64,000 bases of DNA from a virus, in IMG/VR virus record IMGVR_UViG_3300043409_000680, positions 1-64,000 of that record, one strand, 5' to 3'. Of this stretch, positions 56,987 to 64,000 are shown one piece after another; within the stretch, counting starts at the first letter, position 1; every line of letters starts with the position of its first letter. The notes under the pieces were generated by a model. The model was not told the origin of the DNA. It made no database searches and saw nothing but the letters and a program-made list of their open reading frames with translations. The position numbers and the translations under genes are program-made.

Positions 56987-57568
56987 ATGGCCGTCCCTAT
57001 TTTGGGTGGAAGTTCGCAACCAGCGGATGAAGGAACATACACAGAGATCAAGGACGATGGTCCTAAGATTCGTCTGCTGTATTGCTATAACTGTAAGAGC
57101 ATTGAAGAACTGCCTGATTATGAAGGCCACCCAGATGATGATGTAACCCTACAAGTATTAATTGATCGCCACGAATCTGCCGGTATTCCACATAACGGAT
57201 TCCTATCTAAAGTGGGAGTTAAGTTATACTCACGCCCTGAAGTTAAGAAACAGATTGTAGAAAACCTACGCAATAAAGTAGGTGGAGGTCTTGCTGATAT
57301 TGACCCAGACTACTACACTACTAAAGCTACATTCTACGATGATGCAATGAAGTGCTTTAACCTTCATCTACGTCCTGTAGAGGGCTGTTATGATTGGAAG
57401 AGCGAAACAAAGCGCCTAGTTCCAAAGAGCACAGCAGAGGCACGTAAAGAATTAGGTCTAGAATCAGCAGCAAAGTCCGGCGGTACAAAAGTGTACCTCT
57501 GCGATTTTTGTCCTGCTAAAACTTATGTAGTTGAACAAAACCGTAAAAAACTCGGACTATACGAATAG
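56987..57568 (+). CDS. Conserved actinophage zinc-binding protein
   Basis: The 193-residue protein has Cys33 and Cys36 (CYNC) and Cys172 and Cys175 (CDFC) at opposite ends, probably brought together around a zinc ion. The middle is alpha/beta, with HPDDDVTLQVLIDRH and ATFYDDAMKCFNLHLRP. I recognise it as a type found in actinophages but know no function. It has a strong promoter and ribosome site. Confidence 0.6.
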   Translation: MAVPILGGSSQPADEGTYTEIKDDGPKIRLLYCYNCKSIEELPDYEGHPDDDVTLQVLIDRHESAGIPHNGFLSKVGVKLYSRPEVKKQIVENLRNKVGGGLADIDPDYYTTKATFYDDAMKCFNLHLRPVEGCYDWKSETKRLVPKSTAEARKELGLESAAKSGGTKVYLCDFCPAKTYVVEQNRKKLGLYE

Positions 57569-57576
57569 GATATAAA

Positions 57577-57843
57577 ATGACAGAAGAAACAACCACAGAT
57601 ACTCCAGTAGATGCAACAAACCTACCAGTTCTTAAGTATGGTTTTGCCGTACTAGTAGATGAAGATGCAAATGTTTTCATTGAAAAGAACCCATCAGTAT
57701 TCTCAATTCCAGTAGAGCGTGAATCTACATTAGTAGAGGTTCGCCGCTATATGTCAGAAATCCTTATGGATCTTCAGGCACAAGCCGCTGCAGAATACAC
57801 AGTTCTACGACTAAATGCAAGTAAAGAAGAGACAGCCTCTTAA
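57577..57843 (+). CDS. Unrecognised acidic protein
   Basis: The 88-residue protein has an alpha/beta pattern (KYGFAVLVDEDANVFIEKN, then ESTLVEVRRYMSEILMDL). It starts 8 bases after the previous stop. It might interact with the protein before it; no family is recognised. Confidence 0.5.
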   Translation: MTEETTTDTPVDATNLPVLKYGFAVLVDEDANVFIEKNPSVFSIPVERESTLVEVRRYMSEILMDLQAQAAAEYTVLRLNASKEETAS

Positions 57844-57898
57844 TATTCATATCCACCAAGCCGAGACGTAATGACGATTGAGATGGAAGAATACGGGT

Positions 57899-58813
57899 AT
57901 GGAATACGCAGAGTTTGGAAAGGCCCCGGAGATTACTCCTGGGGCAACGTCCTACTTCAGCGCACCTTCATCTGAACTAGACCCCACATTATTCCAAGAC
58001 CAGGAGTTAAGGCCGTGGGTACGCACAGGCGTGCTCTCTATGCTCTTTGCCTATCTGGCTACTAGATTTTCTAACCCACACCAGTGGACACACGTCTGGT
58101 TAGCTGGATCTGGAATCTCATATCAATGGGAAGCTCAACGTTCTCCAGGAGACTTAGACTGCTTAGTTGGTATTGAGTATGTTAAGTTTCGTCAAAGTAA
58201 CCCAGAATATGTTGGTTACTCCAATGTTGAAATTTCTAAAGAACTCAATGAAGGATTTAATGCTGAGCTTATGCCTAAAACCCGTAACTGGGAAGGCTAT
58301 GAGCTTACATACTATGTAAATACACAGAGTGATATAAGAGATATCAATCCGTATGCAGCTTATGATCTAACGGCTGATGTTTGGACTGTAAAACCAGATA
58401 TGAATCCGCAACCTCCTTACAGCAGAGCATGGGAACATCGCACGCAACGTGATCATGACATGGCTGTAGATATGTTGGGTAAGTATAACTCTGCTATTGA
58501 TGAGATTAGAAGTACAAATAACCCTGCTTACCGCACTAATGCTGAGCGAAAGCTTAAATTAGCAATGGAGCAGGCAGTTGCTTTCTATGATGATATTCAT
58601 GCAGCACGGCACATTGCATTCAGTAGTACAGGATCCGGGTATTCAGATTATAACAACTATCGTTGGCAAGCTGGAAAACGTTCTGGGGCAATACAGGCAC
58701 TAAGATCTCTCAAAGATCTTAAGACTAATGCAGAGCGTGTTAACCAGGTACAGACATATGGTGTAGAATTACCGGACGCATCAACTTTGATTAGGAGAAC
58801 GCTACGTGGGTAG
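57899..58813 (+). CDS. Nucleotidyltransferase-fold protein
   Basis: I prefer ATG 57899 (GGAAG 10 bases upstream); TTG 57878 is possible. The 304-residue protein has LAGSGISYQW at residues 69-78 with the GSG motif (70-72) and PGDLDCLVG with Asp85 and Asp87. This hG[SG]...DxD pattern marks the pol-beta-type nucleotidyltransferase superfamily. YELTYYV may give the third acidic strand. A helical C-terminal half follows. Enzymes of this fold add nucleotides to RNA, proteins or antibiotics. The substrate is unknown. Confidence 0.65.
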   Translation: MEYAEFGKAPEITPGATSYFSAPSSELDPTLFQDQELRPWVRTGVLSMLFAYLATRFSNPHQWTHVWLAGSGISYQWEAQRSPGDLDCLVGIEYVKFRQSNPEYVGYSNVEISKELNEGFNAELMPKTRNWEGYELTYYVNTQSDIRDINPYAAYDLTADVWTVKPDMNPQPPYSRAWEHRTQRDHDMAVDMLGKYNSAIDEIRSTNNPAYRTNAERKLKLAMEQAVAFYDDIHAARHIAFSSTGSGYSDYNNYRWQAGKRSGAIQALRSLKDLKTNAERVNQVQTYGVELPDASTLIRRTLRG

Positions 58814-58916
58814 TACTGTTTTTTGTAGAAAGTGTGGGCATGAGTTAGATCATGGAACATGTGTTTCAAATATTTGTAAATGTATTTGTGAAAAAGTAGG
58901 TACACCGGAGGATTAA
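58806..58916 (+). CDS. 36-residue zinc-finger protein
   Basis: The product starts at GTG and contains seven Cys-type ligands including CRKCGHELDHGTC and CKCIC, with two His. It overlaps the nucleotidyltransferase by 8 bases and stops immediately before the next ATG. The CxxCGxEL start is typical of small zinc ribbons. Confidence 0.55.
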   Translation: MGSTVFCRKCGHELDHGTCVSNICKCICEKVGTPED

Positions 58917-59381
58917 ATGGCAACAGCACTCGTAGCACTAGAAGGCGTACTTATGACGGAGGTCGGGGATCCAATCCCTGAGGGCATTCGTTTATTCCGC
59001 ATACTCTCAGCTAGCTATCGTGTTGTAATTTGCTCTGATATGTCACAGGCACACACAGAACATTGGTTACGCTCCCACTTGATTACAGGTCAAGGAGATG
59101 TCTATGATAATAGGTACTTCTTTGAGGGCCAAGACCTACGCTCCCGCCAGCTAGCTGTAGCTCTTAATGGTGGTCGTGTGGATCTATTTGTAGATCCGGA
59201 CGCTGATAGATGTGCTGAAGCAGTTGCTATGGGAATAACCGCCCTTCTATTTGCAGCACCTAAATTTGTAAGAACTAAGCGCCAAGTAAAACCATGGGAA
59301 GATGTGGTTAATGAGGTTGAACGCCAGAAACTCGCCCTACTAGAAGCAGAGCTCGGTAGCTCAGTTAAGAGATATGAATGA
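58917..59381 (+). CDS. HAD-like protein without the catalytic aspartates
   Basis: The 154-residue protein has the layout of a small HAD phosphatase: a first strand with ALVALEGVL, a second motif VVICSDMS, and a fourth motif VDLFVDPDADRCAEAVAMG. In active HAD enzymes the first motif is DxD; here it reads A-L-E, so the nucleophile is missing and the protein may only bind a ligand. It overlaps the TGT-like gene by 4 bases. Confidence 0.55.
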   Translation: MATALVALEGVLMTEVGDPIPEGIRLFRILSASYRVVICSDMSQAHTEHWLRSHLITGQGDVYDNRYFFEGQDLRSRQLAVALNGGRVDLFVDPDADRCAEAVAMGITALLFAAPKFVRTKRQVKPWEDVVNEVERQKLALLEAELGSSVKRYE

Positions 59382-60871
59382 ACATAGTATTCCTAGGTGG
59401 AGAGGTTCCCTCTCACCGTAACCTCTTGGTTAATGCTGGTGTAAAGCATATTGGCGTAAGCTATTACCGTCTAGTAAAGCGTGGTTTGCCTAAGTCTAAA
59501 CCCTACCTATTATCAGAGAGATTTCCTGATGATGTAAAGATTTACGTAGATGGCGGCGGCCACCAGCTCAATGACCTAAACATGACAGAGCGAGAGCTCG
59601 AAGAGTATGCTGCCGACTATCAAGACTGGCTTATTCTCAATGAAGATAGAGTTACCCTAGCCAGTGAATTGGATATTAAATCCCTGGGATCTAACTGGAT
59701 CAACCATGAGCGCCGTACATTTTGGGAAGACTTTGGTTTAGATAAATTTATTGCAATTTGGCACCAAGAAACCGGGCATGCAGCCCTATATGGCCTTGCT
59801 CAGCGTTACACCCACGTAGGAATACTCGGAGAGTCTATTGAGGACGACACGAGCCTTGCAGCCCGTTCTAAGGCCATCCTACAGGAGTTCCCTGAAGTCT
59901 CATTTCATGGAATCGCTTGTGCTCGCCCGGACAATCTACGCCAGGTATCTTTAACAACTGCCAGCACCCTATCTTGGCTCAGCCCAATGATGAGAGGGGA
60001 AACAATTGTGTGGGACGGCACTCGTCTGGTTCGTTACCAGAAGAAGATGAAGGATCAGGCTCGCCCACGATACAAAGCAGTTATTGAGAAAGTCGGTTTG
60101 GACTTTGAGAAGATTCTTAATGATGATAGTAACGAAGTTACTAAGTTAGCCATATGGTCATACCTGCAGCTAGAAAATTCTTTAAACAAGAAATCACACC
60201 TTTCAGTAGTTAATCAAGAGAAGTTATCTGATAACAGTGCGGATAAGGATGACCCCGGAAGTGCGGAAACCATGGGTCCCGACCCTGATAATAGAGGGGT
60301 AGAGGTGCGGAAAGAATTTAAACTTAAACAGCCTAAAGAGACCTATACCCTTCCAGTTTTTGGCGTAACTTCTAAAACTATTATGGAAAAAGATGAACTT
60401 GGAAGGGATGTTATTAAAGATGTTCCCATCATCGTCAGCACACAGAATTCCTTTCGTCAATGTAATACTTGTTTTGTTGCATCGAATTGCCCAGCATTTA
60501 CTCCTAATAGTGCATGCGCTTTTAACCTCCCAGTGGAAATTAAGACTAAAGACCAACTCAAGAGTTTATTGAACGCAATTATTGAAATGCAGGGCGCTAG
60601 AGTCGCTTTTGCACGTTTTGCTGAAGAATTGAACGGCGGATACCCTGATCCAAATACCGGCCAAGAGATTGATCGACTCTTTAAGATCATAGGAGAACTT
60701 AAGAAAATGGAAGAGAACAAGGAGTTTGTTCGCATGACCGTAGAGCGTCAAACCTCTAGCGGTGTAATGTCAGCACTCTTTGGAGATAAAGCAAACACTT
60801 TAAGGGAACTTCCGATTGGACTTACCGAGGGTGAATCTGCTAGAATAATCAATGACACATTAGAAGGATAG
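59378..60871 (+). CDS. TGT/DpdA-like barrel protein with Cys-rich C-terminal domain
   Basis: Residues 1-255 resemble the tRNA-guanine transglycosylase superfamily. YVDGGGHQLNDLN parallels the DSGGFQ motif of TGT, FIAIWHQETGHAALYGLAQR and THVGILGE parallel the middle strands, and VSFHGIACARPDNL with TASTLSWL parallels the HGxG and DSTSW region of the phage DNA-modifying relatives (DpdA). The C-terminal half has a C-x2-C-x5-C-x8-C cluster (362-380) and long helices. It might exchange bases in RNA or DNA, but no 7-deazaguanine synthesis gene is seen here. Confidence 0.5.
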   Translation: MNIVFLGGEVPSHRNLLVNAGVKHIGVSYYRLVKRGLPKSKPYLLSERFPDDVKIYVDGGGHQLNDLNMTERELEEYAADYQDWLILNEDRVTLASELDIKSLGSNWINHERRTFWEDFGLDKFIAIWHQETGHAALYGLAQRYTHVGILGESIEDDTSLAARSKAILQEFPEVSFHGIACARPDNLRQVSLTTASTLSWLSPMMRGETIVWDGTRLVRYQKKMKDQARPRYKAVIEKVGLDFEKILNDDSNEVTKLAIWSYLQLENSLNKKSHLSVVNQEKLSDNSADKDDPGSAETMGPDPDNRGVEVRKEFKLKQPKETYTLPVFGVTSKTIMEKDELGRDVIKDVPIIVSTQNSFRQCNTCFVASNCPAFTPNSACAFNLPVEIKTKDQLKSLLNAIIEMQGARVAFARFAEELNGGYPDPNTGQEIDRLFKIIGELKKMEENKEFVRMTVERQTSSGVMSALFGDKANTLRELPIGLTEGESARIINDTLEG

Positions 60872-60935
60872 TACTTCCCCGCTATCCTTGCTTTACCTGA
60901 TAACAGTCAATTACTATTAGAAATGAGAGTCTATT

Positions 60936-62966
60936 TTGTTTTCCTTCAAGCTCACCGAAGATTTTGTAAATTCATATAAAGAAAAAACTGTACCATGGGG
61001 ATATAAAGATGCCGCAGGTAACTCAGTCGGTGAGATTATCTTTCTAAGGACCTACTCTCGTCTTAAAGAGGACGGGACAAAGGAGACTTGGACTGAAGTA
61101 TGCGAACGTGTCATCAATGGCATGTACTCCTTGCAGAAAGACCACGCCAAGCAGAACCGCCTACCATGGAATGACGCCAAAGCACAAGCTTCAGCCAAAG
61201 AAGCATTCCAGCGTCTATTTGAATTGAAGTGGACACCTCCAGGTCGAGGCCTATGGGTAATGGGTACTGACATTGTGAATGTTCAAAGGAACTCAGCCGC
61301 ACTTCAGAACTGCTCATTCGTATCTACAAACTCAATGACCAAGCTAGATCCTGCCAAGCCATTTGCATTCCTAATGGAGGCTTCTATGCTGGGAGTGGGA
61401 GTTGGCTTTGACGACAAGGGTGCAGACAAAGACTTCACAATCTACGAACCACAGAAGGGAGATGACTATGTCATCCCAGATACCAGAGAAGGATGGGTCG
61501 AATCCACATCCGCTCTCATCAATGCTTACCTCAGAGCAGATACAAAGGCTCCAGTATTTCGTTACGAAGAAATTAGACCAGCAGGCACGCCAATTAAAAC
61601 TTTCGGGGGAACAGCCGCCGGATCCGAACCTCTAGAGAAACTTCATGCCTATATCTCTAAGATCTTTGGGGGACGTGCTGGACAAAAAGTTACTCGCAAG
61701 GACATCGCAGATCTAGGAAATCTAATTGGAGTCTGTGTCGTTTCCGGTAACGTTCGCCGTTCAGCTGAGCTACTCATTGGTCGTATTGACGATGATGAGT
61801 TCCTTAACCTAAAGAATGCAGATGTATTCCCGGAGCGTAATTCTTATGATCCAAAGGCTCCAGGTTGGGGTTGGATGTCAAACAACTCGGTAGAGGCTAG
61901 TGTAGGTACAGACCTCTCAAAGATCATAGACGGCATTTCTCGTAATGGAGAGCCAGGCGTGGTCTGGATGGATGTAACTCGTAAATACGGTCGACTTGCT
62001 GATCCAATAAATAATAAAGACTGGAGAGCTGCCGGGTATAACCCGTGTGCAGAACAATCCCTAGAATCAATGGAGTGCTGTACTTTGGTAGAGACCTACC
62101 TCAATCGTCATACAGACCTAGATGACTACAAGCGTACGCTTAAGTTTGCTTACCTCTATGCAAAGACTGTAACTCTTCTTCCTACTCATTGGGAAGAGAC
62201 AAACGCAATCATGCAGCGTAATCGCCGTATTGGAACATCAATGTCAGGTGTTGCAAACTTTGCGGATTTGAAGGGGCTTCCAACTCTACGTGAGTGGATG
62301 GATGCAGGTTATCAGACAGTTACTGCCTATGATAAGAGTTACTCTGAATGGCTTGGTATTCGTGAATCAATTAAAACTACAACTGTAAAACCATCCGGCA
62401 CTGTATCTATTCTCGCAGGAGAATCACCAGGAGTACATTGGACCCCCGGTGGTAAGTATTTCCTACGTACTATTCGCTTTGCTAATAGTGATGCAATGCT
62501 CCCATTGTTCAAAATGGCTAACTACCGTATTGAACCAGCGTTAGAATCCCCCGGTACAACATCGGTGGTGTACTTCCCAATTAAGAGTGAAGCGATACGT
62601 TCTGAGAGAGAAGTATCTATTTACGAAAAGATGGCGCTTGCTGCAACTGCACAACGCTATTGGTCAGACAACTCTGTAAGTGTAACGATCAGCTTTGATC
62701 CTGCTACAGAGGCTAAAGCAATCGGCACAGCACTTCACATGTACGACGGACAACTTAAGACTGTATCATTTCTACCGATGGACCCGAATAGTTACCAACA
62801 AATGCCGTATACACAGAGCACTGAAGCTGAGTATGCGGACGGTACTATGAAACTCTTTCCCATTGATTTTAGTGGAATCTATAATGGGTTGGGATCGGAC
62901 GCTATCGGAGAAGCATACTGTACGACCGATGCATGTGAAGTAAAGCTAATCAAAGATAATATCTAA
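60936..62966 (+). CDS. nrdJ: Class II (B12-dependent) ribonucleotide reductase
   Basis: The 676-residue protein matches the monomeric adenosylcobalamin-dependent reductases. It has NCSFVST with Cys126, NPCAEQ with Cys371 and Glu373, Cys382, and a C-terminal redox pair Cys662/Cys667 (YCTTDACEVK). It turns ribonucleoside triphosphates into deoxy forms and needs host B12. The start is TTG with a poor ribosome site; no ATG is usable nearby. Its product feeds the polymerase, alongside the dNMP kinase at 37135. Confidence 0.92.
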   Translation: MFSFKLTEDFVNSYKEKTVPWGYKDAAGNSVGEIIFLRTYSRLKEDGTKETWTEVCERVINGMYSLQKDHAKQNRLPWNDAKAQASAKEAFQRLFELKWTPPGRGLWVMGTDIVNVQRNSAALQNCSFVSTNSMTKLDPAKPFAFLMEASMLGVGVGFDDKGADKDFTIYEPQKGDDYVIPDTREGWVESTSALINAYLRADTKAPVFRYEEIRPAGTPIKTFGGTAAGSEPLEKLHAYISKIFGGRAGQKVTRKDIADLGNLIGVCVVSGNVRRSAELLIGRIDDDEFLNLKNADVFPERNSYDPKAPGWGWMSNNSVEASVGTDLSKIIDGISRNGEPGVVWMDVTRKYGRLADPINNKDWRAAGYNPCAEQSLESMECCTLVETYLNRHTDLDDYKRTLKFAYLYAKTVTLLPTHWEETNAIMQRNRRIGTSMSGVANFADLKGLPTLREWMDAGYQTVTAYDKSYSEWLGIRESIKTTTVKPSGTVSILAGESPGVHWTPGGKYFLRTIRFANSDAMLPLFKMANYRIEPALESPGTTSVVYFPIKSEAIRSEREVSIYEKMALAATAQRYWSDNSVSVTISFDPATEAKAIGTALHMYDGQLKTVSFLPMDPNSYQQMPYTQSTEAEYADGTMKLFPIDFSGIYNGLGSDAIGEAYCTTDACEVKLIKDNI

Positions 62967-62975
62967 GGAGATATA

Positions 62976-63116
62976 ATGACAGAGCCAGAGATCAATCCAG
63001 ACCTATTTGAAGAAGACTTTGAGGATGACTTTGAAGACTTCGAGTTTGATGAAGAAGACCTAGAGGACATTGATGATTTGTTCCTAGAGGAAGACTCAGA
63101 AGAGACGGCAGAATAA
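62976..63116 (+). CDS. Extremely acidic 46-residue protein
   Basis: The protein contains 26 Asp/Glu residues, six Phe and no Lys, Arg or His (FEEDFEDDFEDFEFDEED). AAGGAG lies 5 bases before the ATG, and the gene follows the reductase by 9 bases. Such composition is known from DNA mimics and from acidic phage inhibitors, but also from disordered linkers. The function is unproven. Confidence 0.6.
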   Translation: MTEPEINPDLFEEDFEDDFEDFEFDEEDLEDIDDLFLEEDSEETAE

Positions 63117-63141
63117 CGCCCAAACGCCCAACACAAACATT

Positions 63142-63171
63142 TGGCCCCGACTCAATTAAGAGCCGGGGCCA
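63142..63171. terminator. Terminator between converging operons
   Basis: TGGCCCCG (63142-63149) pairs with CGGGGCCA (63164-63171), and CTC with GAG inside the loop lengthens the stem. TTTGCTTTGTCTT follows on the + strand. It lies between the last forward gene and the reverse operon at 63183 and may stop transcription from both sides. Confidence 0.75.
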
Positions 63172-63182
63172 TTTGCTTTGTC

Positions 63183-63338
63183 TTATTCGTCTTCGCATTC
63201 TTGATTTAAATAGTCAATCTCTGAATAGATATCATTGATATGCCACTCAAGATTAGTTATACGCCGTGAATTTATACGGTCATACCACATGTCGACGCCT
63301 ACGTATAATATAATCCCTATGATTATAAGCCAGTTCAT
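63183..63338 (-). CDS. Small membrane protein
   Basis: A 51-residue protein starts MNWLIIIGIILYVGVDMWYD, an N-terminal membrane anchor. A helical polar tail follows, ending in ECEDE. GGAGAAC precedes the start codon. It is the last gene of the reverse-strand operon. Confidence 0.55.
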   Translation of the reverse strand: MNWLIIIGIILYVGVDMWYDRINSRRITNLEWHINDIYSEIDYLNQECEDE

Positions 63339-63347
63339 TTGTTCTCC

Positions 63348-63560
63348 TTAATCGGATAGTTGCTTACCTTGTCCGTTACGTAATTCATAGAAGCTTTGAT
63401 TGCTATCCTCTATACTATCATGTGCATCATCAAGGTCTGCTTCGTATATATCACCATCTAATAGGGCCTCATACATTTCTAATGCATGAGCATCATCGTC
63501 AGCCGTGAATGTTATTGTTCCTGATCTTTCTGTACTGTACATTACTGAGTAGTTAGGCAT
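63348..63560 (-). CDS. Small acidic protein
   Basis: The 70-residue protein has a beta-alpha pattern (MPNYSVMYSTERSGTITFTA, DDDAHALEMYEALLDGDIYE) and is acidic. It overlaps the zinc-finger gene upstream by 8 bases. Unrecognised. Confidence 0.5.
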   Translation of the reverse strand: MPNYSVMYSTERSGTITFTADDDAHALEMYEALLDGDIYEADLDDAHDSIEDSNQSFYELRNGQGKQLSD

Positions 63561-63747
63561 TTTCTTTATCCTCCATTTTCATTTCCATTTCGTCATACGC
63601 ATCAGCAGCTAGGATGTTATTGCTTCCCGCCTCATCATTGCATTCTTCGCAAGGTTGAATATCCCATTCTTCCTCGTCACCGAAGTAGATATAGCCCCGT
63701 CCATGACACTCTGTACATGTCCGGGGCAGCACTGTTTCCATATCCAT
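63553..63747 (-). CDS. DnaJ-type zinc-finger miniprotein
   Basis: The start at 63747 (GGGGA 6 bases upstream) gives 64 residues with CTECHGRGYI and, 16 residues later, CEEC. This is one CxxCxGxG repeat like those of the DnaJ cysteine-rich region. The C-terminus is acidic and helical. A TTG at 63774 is an alternative start. Confidence 0.6.
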   Translation of the reverse strand: MDMETVLPRTCTECHGRGYIYFGDEEEWDIQPCEECNDEAGSNNILAADAYDEMEMKMEDKENA

Positions 63748-63848
63748 TACTCTTCCCCTGTATCCCAACCACAATCAGAACATGCCCAAGTACCGTTCTC
63801 GGACATGCTCTCGTATGTGATTTTAGCTCCGCATTCTTTACATCTCAT
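63747..63848 (-). CDS. 33-residue zinc-ribbon protein
   Basis: The product begins MRCKECGAKITYES and continues with WACSDCGWDTGEE, two CxxCG knuckles of a complete miniature zinc ribbon. It overlaps both neighbours by one base (TAATG type), which supports a real gene in a compact operon. Confidence 0.6.
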   Translation of the reverse strand: MRCKECGAKITYESMSENGTWACSDCGWDTGEE

Positions 63849-64000
63849 TATGCACCAACCTTCCAACTTAACAGACCTACCAAATGTGTTGGTTTGCCAG
63901 CATCATTGGTTGATTCAACCACCATCTTAATAGATTTGCGTGGAGTGGTTTCAATGACATGGGCTTTAAGATACCGCTTAGCTGCAGACGGATTAGCCCA
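63848..64000 (-). CDS. Unrecognised protein, C-terminal part only
   Basis: On the reverse strand a frame enters from the right edge and stops at 63848, giving the last 50 residues (KRYLKAHVIETTPRKSIKMV, then a beta-rich end). Its stop overlaps the next start. The N-terminus is outside the window, so no function can be given. Confidence 0.5.
   Translation of the reverse strand, partial: WANPSAAKRYLKAHVIETTPRKSIKMVVESTNDAGKPTHLVGLLSWKVGA

Noticed and set aside
57871-57975. Short frame starting MTIEMEEYGYGIRRVWKG
   Set aside because: It overlaps the nucleotidyltransferase gene in another frame and has no good ribosome site; the longer gene carries a clear GSG...DxD motif.

Overview
This window looks like part of the genome of a virulent tailed phage with a contractile tail (myovirus morphology) that infects an actinobacterium. 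The virus call rests on a tail sheath, tail tube, tape measure, gp25-like and J-like baseplate proteins, lysis enzymes and a complete phage replisome. The host call rests on two WhiB-like proteins, a family confined to Actinobacteria and their phages. The DNA is visibly A+T-rich and the tail-fibre style resembles environmental phages, so a freshwater low-GC actinobacterium is a reasonable guess, but that is inference. No terminase, portal, protease or capsid gene was recognised, so the head module must lie outside. No integrase, tRNA gene or CRISPR array was seen.

Layout. 1-6178 (+): tail-fibre and adhesin locus built from collagen-like repeats, glycine-rich adhesins and a recurring small beta module. 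6171-8443 (-): three antisense genes (FkbM-type methyltransferase, TPR-like helical protein, beta-propeller glycosidase-like protein) placed inside the fibre locus. 8501-12507 (+): more fibre, FN3 and structural genes, ending in tiny Lys/Cys-rich proteins and a strong terminator. 12614-31226 (+): tail and baseplate in assembly order: neck/terminator, sheath, tube, gp26-like chaperone with a probable +1 frameshift, tape measure with two wall-hydrolase domains, split hub, spike, gp25, J, and a 1309-residue tail protein with jelly-roll modules. 31273-48003 (+): replication and recombination: initiator-like protein, DnaC-like loader, DnaB-like helicase, primase, dNMP kinase, SNF2 helicase, RHH and MerR-like regulators, SSB-like protein, family A DNA polymerase, RecA, Hjc-like nucleases, Cas4-like nuclease and both WhiB proteins. 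48054-52313 (+): SpoVS, a phosphoesterase and a lysis cassette. 52395-56930 (+): small unrecognised, mostly basic proteins. 56987-63116 (+): zinc-binding proteins, a nucleotidyltransferase, a HAD-like protein, a TGT-like protein, a B12-dependent ribonucleotide reductase and a very acidic miniprotein. 63183-64000 (-): a convergent operon of small genes.

Genes are packed with ATGA or TAATG overlaps, so translation within operons is probably coupled. The few larger gaps hold sigma70-like promoters (31237, 39605, 48724, 56927), rho-independent terminators (12514, 50190, 52330, 63142) and RNA hairpins. The most striking gap precedes the DNA polymerase gene: a 12-bp hairpin whose loop carries the sequence of the 3' tail of 16S rRNA and can pair with the polymerase's own Shine-Dalgarno sequence. 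Other leads are twin operator-like sites around a ribbon-helix-helix gene, origin-like repeats inside the initiator gene, and the nucleotidyltransferase/HAD-like/TGT-like cassette.
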